64,000 bases of DNA from Trichuris trichiura (lineage: Eukaryota; Nematoda; Enoplea; Trichinellida; Trichuridae), in assembly GCA_037903355.1 (NCBI GenBank), contig JBAJFE010000025.1, forward strand, positions 806,001 through 870,000, written 5' to 3'. The notes beneath the pieces were generated by a model, which saw only the letters and a list, made by a program, of their open reading frames with translations, was not told the origin of the DNA and did not search any database. This document shows positions 27,248 to 39,000 of this stretch, one piece after another. Numbering within the stretch: position 1 is the first letter of the stretch; the number at the start of each line of letters is the position of its first letter. The position numbers and the translations under genes are program-made.

Positions 27248-30200
27248 TCAAACAGAAGGAAAGTATATAACAAACACAGTCATGTCATCTCGATAGGCGC
27301 GAGCGAGACCTGTCGGTATGCCAAGGACATAGGAAAGGCCCGTGTAAGGATTGGCTTCGGCAAATTCGCTTGTCAAAGCGTACCGGATCAAGTGCGTAGC
27401 GCAGTTGGCATCCGCCGGTCTCTTTTTTGCCCGTTCCTTTCGCACTCGCAGATCTTCGAGTACCTAAAGGCTCAACATCTCACTTCGGACGGTTGGCAAA
27501 GTAGGAAACATTCGTACGGTACGAAATGTAGCAAACGCTGGTATTTCGTATGGAATCAGCGTTTCTACACCAATCATATGGTTGCTGACTAAACGCACAG
27601 CCATTTCTGGAAATACCATATCCCAAAATCCGTCGGAGGCAAGGACCAAAAACTTGTCATTCTCAGTGAGGCGATAATAGTACACTGAAGGCTCGGAAGT
27701 CAAATAAGGTGGAGTGAAATAATTCGCAGGCGTTGGACGAGCGCCCAGCAATGTCGATATTATGGCATTCTGCTGTTGAGCTGTCCATTTATACCTGAAA
27801 ATCAGTGTTGCGGCAAAATTTTGAAAAACGTCTGCTTTTCGTGACATTTCGTTACGAAATAAATGGAATTCCCCACGGAGCTGACTTTCCATAAACAAAT
27901 CCTTAATGCTCAATTCATTCAAGGGCAGATGAGGAGCTTATTCTGGCCTGACTCAGCTTGGATTTACTCGTATTTTTAACTGAAATAAAAAATAGAAAAC
28001 ATTTTGGCGAAAAGGAGGTGCACAAGTGCAGTTTAAGTAAATGTATGAAACTTTTACCTGACGTCACCAAACGCTCTGAGCGGCACAAGTTCACCTAGCA
28101 AACGGCCTCGACGAAAGACAGTGTACTCTTCGGAAAATGGGTGCTCAGCTCGAATTCGCTTCACTTCATTATCATCATCAACCGTATGTTCATGGGTCAG
28201 CTTACGAGCTGTCCAGACGACGCCATTGCTATCGTCATTTACGCCCAAAATTGCGGCACTATCACCCAACTGAGCAATGTACAAATCTCTTCCTTTCACA
28301 TAGGCAACGCAAGCGCAACTGCCGGACATTACAGTCCGCAGTGAATCAGCATCAATGTGACCCGAGCGATCAGGCAATGCTTCTTTGATCAAATCTTCGT
28401 CCAAAGCCAGAAAGGCTCTTTTGAAAGCATCTCTGACGTTGCTACAACGATAAGATAATGCTGCTGACTTAATCTTTGAAAAAAGCGATCAAACGAAACT
28501 AGAAACGTAACTCTTTTGACGAGAGCGCATAGCTTTATTCTTCAGAGCTGAGACTGCTTCTGTGCTACATTAAAGCGGACTCGTGGTAATGCCGCGCATG
28601 AAAATCTGTGCGCCCGTTACAGAGTGATAAGCTCAACCTTTAACCACAGATACACTCAAAGTCTATGCGATATTATAGACTGGAAAAACGCTTAAACAAA
28701 TTCAGTTTTGACAGACTGATTCTCCAAATGATGTACGCTGCAACGAACAGCGTATGATAAAGACTTAACATAAGACAAAATTGAAAAGCGAAGCCTATGG
28801 CAAAACAGCACGAGCTGCTATGACAAGCTGAGCTTTTGCCGATCGTTTCCGCAAGTCGTGCATTTGCATATTTATATCTCAATAACTGATGCAAACAAGT
28901 TTCTGTCAATTGCCAACAATTAAATTGCACTACTTTTAAATTGCAAAATCTTGGAGTAACTAGCTAAACAGAAGGAATATTACTCACTGGAAGTGATTCA
29001 GTATCACAACGAACGAAAGGAATGTTACGAAAAACAATTAAACTGAATGATAGGCAGGTTAGAAAAAAATTGAAGGAGAGGCAATTCATGAGACTCACAT
29101 TGAGCCCGCGTTTTTCTGAATAGAATTGGATGCAAAGCTTCGAATGTTGTTTATATGTTGTGACTTAAGCTTGTCGGGAATAAGCGAAGACGACTCCGTT
29201 TCCAGCCTATCGACCAATGAAAAGTCGGTGCCAAGGCAAACGATCTCTTTCAAAACATGTTCTGGCAAAATTGAGAGGGCTAAATAGTCGTACAAACGAC
29301 TAGCCACGGCTTTGGCGCATTCAGGCCCGCCGTGACCGTCGAAAACTGAAAAGAAAAATTTTTGAATATTTAAAAGTAAAGTCGGACCGACAAACCCCCG
29401 AAAAAATAGGAATTATCCAATCGACAATAGCCCTCCGCGTGCTGATCTTCGCAAGGACGATTGGCCGGCAAACAATTGCAATGGTAACTTTGAACAAAGG
29501 CTGAAATTGAACGAAAACAATATGCAAATAATCTACTTATTCTTCTTCTCAACAGCATGGCGTAGACGCAGCACTAATGAAGAACTGTTTTATGTTACAA
29601 ATATGGTTTATTGGCCCAGATATAGTTTACGAATTCCAAAAGACAGTTTTTGATTTGCAGGAACATCCCTGTAGCGAACGCGAACCTGACGTTGGCCCCT
29701 TCTTTGATTTGCCGTCTTCTGTTGGCCACGATATGGTTCCCGGACCAAACGCAGTAAACGCGGTTCTAATATTACTGCTGGTGTACTTCTTGGGGATTCC
29801 ACCAACGAAAACTTTTCTTGATGTCACTTCTGGTCTCAAGTCTGCCCAATAACGTACGTCAATCAGTTCTGCAGGAGTCAGTGGAAACCTGGATGCCGTT
29901 TCAATGTCAACGCCATAGCATCCTTTTCCGATGTAGAATATACCATGGTTCTCTCTGCTAGTGCTTGTACTTTGCCCATTATTTCTCCGCAGTGGACCAT
30001 ACATTAAATTGTTAACCAAGTTGTTTTGAACAGGGCGTGATGCTGTAGTGCTTCTGATGCTCAAGCGTCCAAAGGAGTTTTCCAGAGCAATTCTTGCCTG
30101 ATTTTCAGCAAGTCGGCGAGAATTCACGTAACTGACTGCCAAGCCGCTGTTTATGCTACCACTGGACTCAGTGCCGTAATCACCAAAGATGCCACCCACC

Positions 30201-31207
30201 AGTCTGCGTTCCGTAACTTCTTTTCTTGATGAACTATGCAAGCTATGCCTCTGTGCCCAAGCTATGAATACCAAGTTGATACACTTGGGCTTCAACCGGC
30301 AACAGAGACGGTGAGCGAACAACAAGCGTAAACGTACGAACCATAGTTCATCATCGGTGGGCGTGTACGCCGGGACGGGGAGAAACATGGCTTGTTGCAG
30401 CTGCTGCAATCCTGTCGGCTGCATGGCATCGGCCGTTGGGGCACTTTTCTTGGCCATCACTCACGGGTCACCAATGTGGCTAAACGGACTACAGCCGAAA
30501 AGTTTTACTGAAAGCTAACTACTTCACTACTGTAATCTGTACAACGTGATACGCAGGCAATGTCAGGTTCGCGTTCGCTACAACCCCGACTGCAGCCTCC
30601 AGAATTAACCACCAAATGGTCAAGCAGATTTCGAAAAAGGTCTCAGAACTATAAATCACATATTAATTTCAGCTGAAAGTTTTCTTAATCTCCGATTCAT
30701 TTTTAAAAAAGATAAAACGTTCTTAAGGACAAAAGGATACGGATGACTAGCACTATCCAAACAAGCAAATAATGAAAGCTGTGTAAGCGCGACCATCATT
30801 GTTAGCAGAGCAAATTGAATACTTCTATGCAATCATTAAAACACGTACTATGCTCAAAAATAATAAGTTTCTGAATAGGTAAGACAATTTAGTTCTTTAC
30901 GAAAGCAAAATTGATTAAGCACTGTAGGCGGGATAGTTGGTACAAAATATTTCGACGAAATCGAATGGAATTATCAGCGGAAGGTAAGCAAAAATAGAAT
31001 CAAGTATACTCAACTGTGCAACGATTTCGAGCGCTCATTCTTCCGCAGGACCTGATCAACCTCAGCAGCCGTGAGCAGAAACTGAGGTGTTACTGATAAG
31101 GTCTCATCGGATAGAAAGCGGGCACTCAGCGTGTAACGCAAAGACGAAACGCGTCGTGTTGACTTTAGCAGCAAACTGCACACCATGCTTAAACTACTGC
31201 TTGTCAT
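27248..31207 (-). CDS. pyruvate dehydrogenase phosphatase catalytic subunit (PDP, PP2C family, mitochondrial)
   Basis: Mg/Mn-dependent Ser/Thr phosphatase predicted to dephosphorylate and activate the pyruvate dehydrogenase complex in the mitochondrial matrix. Six exons: 31207-31015, 29500-29396, 29345-29099, 28441-28058, 27794-27569, 27463-27248. They total 1371 nt, exactly 457 codons with stop (456 aa; mammalian PDPs are about 530). The N-terminus is Ser/Arg-rich without acidic residues until SDE, like a mitochondrial presequence, followed by the PDP-type segment TPQFLLTAAEVDQVLRKNE. PP2C motifs appear in order: LPANRPCEDQ, VFDGHGG (metal-binding Asp), SGSCACVAYV, AQLGDSAA, LLGELVPLRAFGDV, YFTPPYLTSEP, FLVLASDGFWD, THLIRYAL, and AYRDDMTVFVI near the end. 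These are PDP-specific rather than generic PP2C. Most introns are 50-660 bp; intron 1 (29501-31014) holds a CPEB-like fragment on the same strand. Confidence 0.93.
29627..30460 (-). pseudogene. CPEB-like RNA-binding protein fragment nested in PDP intron 1
   Basis: A single uninterrupted frame of 277 codons begins with ATG at 30460 and ends with a stop at 29627. Its C-terminal third has the start of CPEB RRM1: SRKVFVGGIPKKYTSSNIR, then FTAFGPGTISWPTEDGKS. The SRKVFVGG RNP2 strand and FGP...WP pattern are characteristic of cytoplasmic polyadenylation element-binding proteins. The frame then leaves CPEB homology after GPTSG. The RNP1 strand, RRM2 and zinc-binding domain are absent, and there is little room for them before PDP exon 2 at 29500. 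The N-terminal 200 residues are low-similarity, as is usual in this family. A 21-bp inverted repeat lies just outside (30562-30582) and at the homology end (29670-29690). Most likely a captured or duplicated 5' gene piece; a real exon of a gene interleaved with PDP is the alternative. Confidence 0.6.
29670..29690. repeat. left copy of 21-bp inverted repeat around the CPEB-like fragment
   Basis: Begins with T then GTAGCGAACGCGAACCTGAC. Its exact reverse complement is at 30562-30582. Inside the repeat the two flanks remain partly alike for about six more bases. This copy sits where the CPEB-like reading frame loses homology. Confidence 0.85.
30562..30582. repeat. right copy of 21-bp inverted repeat around the CPEB-like fragment
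   Basis: Reads GTCAGGTTCGCGTTCGCTAC followed by A, the exact reverse complement of 29670-29690. It lies about 100 bp upstream (minus sense) of the ATG of the CPEB-like frame. Together the copies delimit a segment of about 913 bp. No clear flanking target duplication was found beyond the repeats. Confidence 0.85.
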
Positions 31208-32428
31208 GATGGTTCTTCATAGCGTCTGCAATGAGAAAACGTTCAAGCACGAAGGGATATTTTTGAAAAATGCGGCAAGGCCATAACCAACTCCTAAAAT
31301 GTTAAACAGACAATAATGAACAACAAATAACTTTTTTACAAAATCAAAATTAACATAACTCCAAAAGGAGATGCTTTCGAAGTATTAATTGTCATAAATG
31401 ATAGGCAGGCTCGCTTCGTTTAAAATAGCTCTCATAAAAGCAAAAAGAATGCCAGGAAAACTGAACAAAGTAGCTTGATTTTGCTTCCAGAAATTGCTTA
31501 TTATTTGTGCACGTATTTTGTAAGTTATGATTTTATTCATACCATAGTGCCAAGAGGAGAAAAGCTACAACTAACCGTGAGCAAAAAGCTGCAAAAAACA
31601 GCCGGGACCAGGGTGCATTTGGCACTCTAACTTAAACTATTTTTTGTCACAGATGTATGGAAATTAGAGCGGCACCGCAACGCAAGTTGGCTTTCTGAAA
31701 ACTCAGTTTCAAGTTTTGGACCCACCGTCGTAATGTCAATTTGGTGGCCATTCTGTTGCACCCTTAAATAAGCCTAAGTCTGAACGTAAAATTTGCATTT
31801 TGGTTTAGATTTAAATAAGAACAGAAAAAAATGACCTGTGCGTTCGCCTGTAAGCAAACAGCAACTCGGAAGCACCGGTTGACAGGCAGTTACGTCCATC
31901 TTTCAAATTGTGGGCGCTCAATGAAAAAGAATTCAAATTTTTAACAAGATCTAACGAATATTTGATCTTCTGATTCACGGGTTTGGCCTGTTGGATGTAT
32001 CTGTAAGTAAACTGCAAAGTGCCCTACCAACGAAGATCAAATATGAAACAACCCAAGCCTGTTAAAAGACATCCTGTCTTTAGAAAGATCTAACGAAAAG
32101 ATAATTCCACTTTTCAGTAATTCGCCCGAACTATACAGTACGCTAAACTGTCAGCAAAGAAATGCAGGTACATCATTTCAACAATAAACAAGATGTCTAA
32201 AATAGACAAGACATTGTTCTCGCCTCAAAATGCAGCTGCTTTTTGTTTCAAATAGCATAGCTAATTGTTCCAGCTCTTAACGACTTGTACACTACAGTTA
32301 GCGACAAGTTAGCAAGCAGTCGAAAGCGGCGGATGCTATACGCAAATAAATTTTTGAGTCTTGCTGATATATGCAGATTGTTTCTACATAACAGTAAGAC
32401 TTTTAAAAATTAAAATCATAAAGTAACT
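31208..32428. other. intergenic, upstream of PDP
   Basis: A/T-rich, no coding features recognised. As the 5' flank of the minus-strand PDP gene it should contain that gene's promoter, but no TATA-like or other element can be assigned with confidence. Confidence 0.4.
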
Positions 32429-32500
32429 GGGCCTGTCCGGGAATTGAACCCGGGACCTCTCGCACCCTAAGCGAGAATCATACCACTAGACCAACAGGCC
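32429..32500 (-). tRNA. tRNA-Pro (anticodon AGG)
   Basis: The minus strand folds as a standard 72-nt tRNA. The acceptor stem GGCCTGT pairs with ACAGGCC, with a C discriminator. The anticodon stem CTCGC/GCGAG closes the loop TTAGGGT, so the anticodon is AGG (Pro). The T arm is CCCGG-GTTCAAT-TCCGG-like and contains the B box GGTTCAATTCC. The D arm (TTGGTCTAGTGG) serves as the A box. There is no intron and CCA is not encoded. T-runs that can end pol III transcription follow at about 32415-32401. Confidence 0.97.
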
Positions 32501-33053
32501 TCTTCAAACCTCTTCCGGAAATAGATTTGTGCAAAAATAAAATAATGTCGCAGTTTACCAAATACCAGTCTTTCATGCATTAAGAATGTACTACAGACTA
32601 ATGGCTTAAGCAACTAAGCAATTTGGCTTCGTTCGGTAGTTCCGACTTCCCACACTGGCTTATCTGATTTTCAGAAGTTATTGTCTATATTTAGCAATGC
32701 TTTCATAACAGCATGCGCTCTCTTGGTTTATTCATGTTCCGTTTAAAAGCGAAATTTTGTGAATAAGAAATGACATTTTCTTTCCAAAAGAGCTTCCTGA
32801 ACTGCTGTTGAGGCAAATAAAAATTTTAAAATGCGCTTTACCAGGTGCAAAGTGACAACTGCTTCCCCTAAAAAGAGATAACCCTAACAAAGAAGTTTTA
32901 TCAAAGTTGCTTTGGTCAAACGTTCGCTGCAAACAACTTTACTCAACAATCATCAACTGTTCAACATATGCACCTAACGACTAACGTCAATGTGCATGTG
33001 CGAACGACAAATTGCCTAACAAGAACTGGTGTTCAGCTTCGACGATACGTCCT
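32501..33053. other. intergenic between tRNA-Pro and the HRI-like kinase
   Basis: No coding features recognised. It holds the 3' flank of the HRI-like kinase (stop at 33054-33056) and the upstream flank of the tRNA gene, whose promoter elements are internal. Confidence 0.4.
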
Positions 33054-36000
33054 TCAGGTAATCGGCAAAGCATTTCGCTTCATTTTCAGTTCTACCTCAA
33101 CCTTGAAAACGACTGAAAACTACTTAACGAACATCATATTCAATCAATTTACCTGTTCCTCCAACGCGATAGGACCAATACGCCACAACTCTTCCGACGA
33201 AAGTCTTTGTTCGGAAGGCTGTCTTACCATTTCAGCTATCAACAATGCCTACAAGTATAACAACAACGCGTATTGAACAAACGCAATCCAGTTACAAGCT
33301 TACAACGCAAGGCCAACGCTCTTCGAAGTAATCGAGCACTTTTCCTTTGCGAAGATTGTTCAGGCACACTATTCGCTCCATATACGTCCGAAAAGGAAAA
33401 AACATCTCAAGTGTTACAACGCCCAAACTGTAAACATCAACCTAAGCGAACAACATTTAATTCAAATTAACGCATATGTACTTGAATTAAAAAAGTGTAC
33501 TTTCTCATCGTAAGTGCAAGTGTTCAACTGCTCAGGAGCAGCATATAAGTAAGTGCCGACGCCAACGCTGTGACCTGCCGTTGTAATAGTTGGATTGTCT
33601 TCTCTGTCGCCTATTGCCACTTCATCAAAACCACATGCTAACCCAAAGTCACTCAACAAAACCCGAGGCATCGGTCCGTTGAGAAAGATGTTAGCTGGCT
33701 AAAACATTTAACAAAACTAACTGGATACTTCAACATGCAAACTATTAAATAAGCTTAAAGCAAGCAAAAATTTCAATTATAACGGAGGAATGGAGTAAAA
33801 ATTTAAAATTCTTTCCCAAATTTACTTTTATGTCGCGATGAATGATTCTTCGGCTATGAACATAGCGGACCGCCTCAATGAGCTGTAACAGAATGTACTC
33901 GCACAGCACCGGGTTTACAGCGTCGAACATGTCTTCAAAAAAAGAATAACACACAAAACACGTTGCTGACAACAAATAGCGCGGACAATAGAAACAAACA
34001 TGCATCTTGCGTAAAAATACTCTATCATTTTCATCTTTTTTTCAAAAATAAAATGAAACCTCCTTGTCCGAGCTCTACTCGCAATGAGGTCGTTTAGGCG
34101 ACGAAAAATTGAAATAACAGTCCGTACTTGACTTGCAATTACTATGCCTAGTGGCACGTGTACAATTCAAATATTTGAAATTTTGGAAACTTTATCCCAG
34201 GATTGTTTACTTCCATTGTCACAATTTTCGTTAATAAAAAACTAGACTGCAATTTTAGGAAACAAGCAGAAAAGCGTACGAATCGTAGGTTGACGTTCTG
34301 TAGATTTGTTTTGAAAAAAATAGGGAAACACTGGCTACGCGTACGACTGCAATTGAAGCACAGAACTAGGGCAGTAGCAGACGAGGAACTAACAATGCTG
34401 AAGCATCTAACTTGGTAACTATTCTACTGACCATACTCTAGATCAGTGTTTCTCACGGTGGGGCAGGTGCCCCACCAAGGGGGCCCTTTTGAAATCCAGG
34501 GGGTCCAGAGCGCCAGAGTGCCCGCTGGGGGGCCCATTTGAGCTGTATGGGGCACATGCCCCACCTGGGCCATCGTGTTGTCGTGCATCGGAAGATGAGG
34601 TCCGAGGGTGAGGTACTGTACGTACTGGTTAAGATACAGTTGCATGCTCTGCGTGATACCGGGTACCCCCAATCCAGCACATGAACCAATTACCGCTCGT
34701 GAAAATGAACATTCAGAACACGCGACAGAAGGGATGGCATGTTTGTCACCGTGACCTTCCCGGCGTAGGGTTGGGTAAGAAAAGCTTCCTGCTGAGAAGC
34801 ATTTAGCGCAGAGCACATGGTTCACATCAGAGAATGGTTGTCCGCGTTATCAGAATGCGCCATAGGTTTTGTGATGTATTTGCACCTGCTTTACGATTCA
34901 ACCAGCGATTAGCACGTGTTCGCAGCTGCAGCTTGGTAGCAATGACTCTGCTTTAGAATTTTGTCAACGATTACCATCTGTTGCCCCGGCTCTGTGAAAA
35001 GTCAGCTCTCTTTTTCTTCCCTTTCTTTCTTCGCGTCTATTGTCCACGCAGCTACAATGCAAGCATACGCGTTAGCGACAGGGAATTGCGTGTGCTGCTC
35101 ACATATTTTCTGGAAACACTTTGTCGGTACGGTTGCTTTTCTCCTACGCTCGTTTCAGTTTTGCAAGATGTCACTGCAAGAAGTGCTGCTGGAGTTGCAG
35201 TTGAACGTGGAGTTGAAGGGCAGGTTGTCACAGGGTTGTCAGCAGTTCTGGCTACAGAGAAATCCTAGAGTTGTACTGTGGCGTATGGGATGCGGTAAAA
35301 AAAGTTACTGGTTTATCTTCCCTCATCGAGTCTAGTGGAGCGCGCATTTAGTTTCATTACGGACCTAATGACCAAGAAACGCAGTCAGCTACAAATAGTC
35401 AGACTCGGCGATCTCCGTTTGCGAGTTACCACGATCGAGCCCAACATCGACAGGCTAGTTCGATTGCATCTGGGCGAACCAAGCAGCTCTTGTTGACTTC
35501 TCGAAAAACAATTTGCAGAAATAAATCTGTACAGCTATAGTTGACCTTCTAGCGTTGCAACCATTTCAGCCAATCAGCGCGTTGAAACTGGCCAATCAAT
35601 GAGCTCGAAGTTGGCCAATCAGAATAGGGGGCCCGGACGCTCGGAAGCGTTCTCAGGGGGGCCCAAGCTTGAGAAACACTGCTCTAGATTATTCCATGCT
35701 GTTGTTCGAACAACAGCCGCTCGAAATTAGCATACGGGAAAAAGAAAATAATTCATTCAGAGGGATGGGGCCACAACTTGCACATCACTCGTTCATACCG
35801 TGACTACATTGCTTCTATCGGCAAACTCGGGCTGAATAACAAGCTTTAACTGTACTAACAAAAATTAACAACATTTTCGATGCGTATCTTGTTATCACTA
35901 CTTTATACGGTATGTTTTCTTGCCCGTTGATGGGTTCTGGAATTAAAACGAAGCAAATGCCCTACCAATGGAACTTCCGTTGGTAGGGCATTTGCTCCGG

Positions 36001-39000
36001 TTTGATTCCAGAGCCCATCAACGGGCAAGAAAACATACCATATAAAGTAGTGATGAAAATCCATTGCCCCGTTAAGAAGCAACCCATCTTCAAGATCGTA
36101 TCTTGTTATTGATGATTAACAGAAAAAGTCTGAAAGGCGAGAGAAAAGTTAAGTATACCTTTCAACTTTCCAGCTTCTTCATTACGGTTTGAGATCCATT
36201 CCAAAAGAGTAAACGAGCAAAGCTCCATACGGATACACAAGCAAAGGGTACCCGACTTAAAAAGACTTTTAGTGAGCTACTGACAGTCGAACAATCCTAC
36301 AATGAATGCACTTACACCGAATAGACGCTTTGTTCTACGTTCAGACTGCGCGACATACTCGTCCTCCGATTCACTACAGTCGAAGCTACCGTCCGTCGTT
36401 AGTTCTTCGTCGGAAGACCTTAAACCAGATTCGCTTAAACTTCGAGCAAACGCGACATCTGAGCTCGACTCCGATCGACGAAGGCCTAGAGAACTGTCGT
36501 TCGACGACAAGTCTCCGTTTTCGCTAAATCGTCATTTTTAGCTAATTGCAGTTTAAGTGGGGTATAACTTTTACCGAGACAAATCAGGGCAAGAAGAACT
36601 TTCCGTCAACTCAGATTCGCCGTCATTCTTTTCAAAATCCAACCAAGCACCGTAGTAATGGACAATATTCGGATGAACCAATCTGGCCAGAATCTTTACT
36701 CCGCGTAAAACCTGAAAAAATTTAAATATTGTAACGCTTATGGCGCTTAAAAAAGTTTTCGCCTACCCTCAAACATGTCGGAAGATGCAGATTAATGAAG
36801 TTGACTTTCTTCAGCGCATACACTCGGGAGTCGTTCTTGTTCATTACCTAAAGTTCCGCGTCCTCTTGAAACCTTACGGGCAAGAAACTGGAAACGTATG
36901 CTAGATTGAGATAGCGCTATGAGCCCATGCAAATCTTAAAGGCAATCTTAAAATCGAATATGTACTTGACTATCAAGTTTACAGTAACGTTCAACACCAT
37001 TCAGGACCTGCTATGCAGTAATACTACGTGCTTTTGTTCCAAGAACGTTACTGGCACAGTATTGCGCTTAGCAAAGAGCATAAGCAAGGATTAAAAGCAA
37101 ATATTTTACGATTTTAAATATCAGCCGTCCTTAGGTGCTCATTTCCAGTCAACAGGAGGAATACTAAATTCGAGAGCATTAAACGATTACCATTAAATTC
37201 GGAAATACGACACACAACCATTCTGGAAGGCAACTACTCTATGATTTCAGCTTAGCAATGAACAAATTTTGACAAATGAGAAGGAACGGATTCTGCTATC
37301 ATACTGTTTTCCAATCAATACAAATCTTCAAACTGTATACGACCACTTAGTTTTATTTTTGCACTATTTCGGTTATTTTTCATACCTACGTCTACTTTGG
37401 CTTTGCTCTATTTTAAAGTTGTGTTTGTAAATGCCAGCGAGCTCCAACCAAAGAGCTTTGCTAACTTAGGTAGCTCTTTAGCCTATGAAGGCAATCACGT
37501 TATGACAAACTGTTTATAGCAAAAACACGCCTAACAAGGTCAACGCCACTTTAGCAAAACATGTGCTTAGCTTACAGAAAACTGCTCCCTTGAATCGCTG
37601 AACGAATCCCTCGTTATTTCAAGGATTGTTTATACAACTAAAAAATACGATTTAACGCAAAAACAAAGTCTAACTTACATCTAATGCGGCAAAGACAACT
37701 TATTTTGCTAATTATGGAAAAGTGGAATTAATGCTACCATAAAAGTGGAGATCCAGTTCGAAATAAAACTGGAACTTTTGGATAAACATTGGTCAATCGA
37801 AAGAAAGACCGGTATTTTCCACTGTCATTCAACCAGATTAATCCTCTAACACATAGTTTCTCAACCTTTTTTGCCCCAGGGCCTCCCTAGGCCTTGTCAG
37901 GGCCCACCAGGGCCCATTTTCCGTTGGGCTTTCAACGCCTTCCCGTTACTGACAAATAAGCCCGCCGTATTACTTTCCTACGCTACTTATTACCGCTGAA
38001 CTGCTGACTGGGACAATCTCCTGCCGCATTATCCTCCAGGGCCCCCCCTAAAATTTCCCATGGCTCCCCAGGGCCCACGTTGAGAAACACTGCTCTAAGA
38101 TAATATCAGCTAGTATCCACGCGTCTGTCGTTTGTCGCATCGTGCAACCGCACCTTAACAATAATTTAAGTTTTTGCAGGTTACGTTAATGTAGGAATTC
38201 TACAACCTAACGCTAATGCAACGAAGCGCGTGATAAATAAAAATGAGCTTGGTTAAAAATGGGTTTCTTTTCTAAGCGAAAGGTTTGAAATAGTTTTCAT
38301 AATACTGACTACTCTGCGCCGAAAGTTTAATTCATTGGGAAAAGAAAAGATGGTTGATTAGCTGTACTATTGTGTACGAATTGATTGAAATTAAGAAAAA
38401 AACTGATACTTGCCTTCACAACTTTGCCAAAACCACCACTGCCAAGCACTGATAGCTCAAAATACTCATCGCGGCATTTGCTCAAATTTAGATTTTCAGG
38501 ATCGTAAAACATGCGCCGTTCCTCTGATTCATCGTTTGTATTCGCGGCCATTCGAGTTGCGGTTGACAAGTTTCCAAACCTAGTCTAAAAGCTCAAAAAT
38601 TCAATAAACGCTTTCAGAACATTACAATCGCGTTTTCTGTATCCCCATTAAAGTTAAAACGTAACTCTTCATAACGACACCAGAATATCTACTATTCTGC
38701 TTGCAAAGGGTGGAAACTTTCCTGGCTTTTACAGACGGAGTATCAGATATTCATGATACGGAGTTTCATCGCTGCTTTTTTTTACGAATGGCATTGGAAT
38801 AAGTAAGCACCTGGCCATCCAGATATTCTTGCGTTGTTCTGATTAGACGTTGAAGCGTTAAGTAGAACCGTTGACGAATGGTGTACAGTTCACAGGACAG
38901 CAAAGAATGTGGAATTGCCTAAAAGTGAATTTCTCAAAGTGAGTTCGTTACATCAACCGAAGAAACTTACTCCAACGTCGGCCAAGTTTTCAGATATGAC

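Noticed and set aside
34424..34825. 133-codon minus-strand ORF
   Set aside because: It lies in the GC-rich end of the hAT element and reads through its terminal repeat; its Pro/Gly/Trp-rich composition is an artefact.
38327..38413. Continuation of the kinase ORF past 38414
   Set aside because: Beyond the GCAAGT donor the frame encodes Phe/Asn-rich intron sequence; kinase homology resumes only at 36847.
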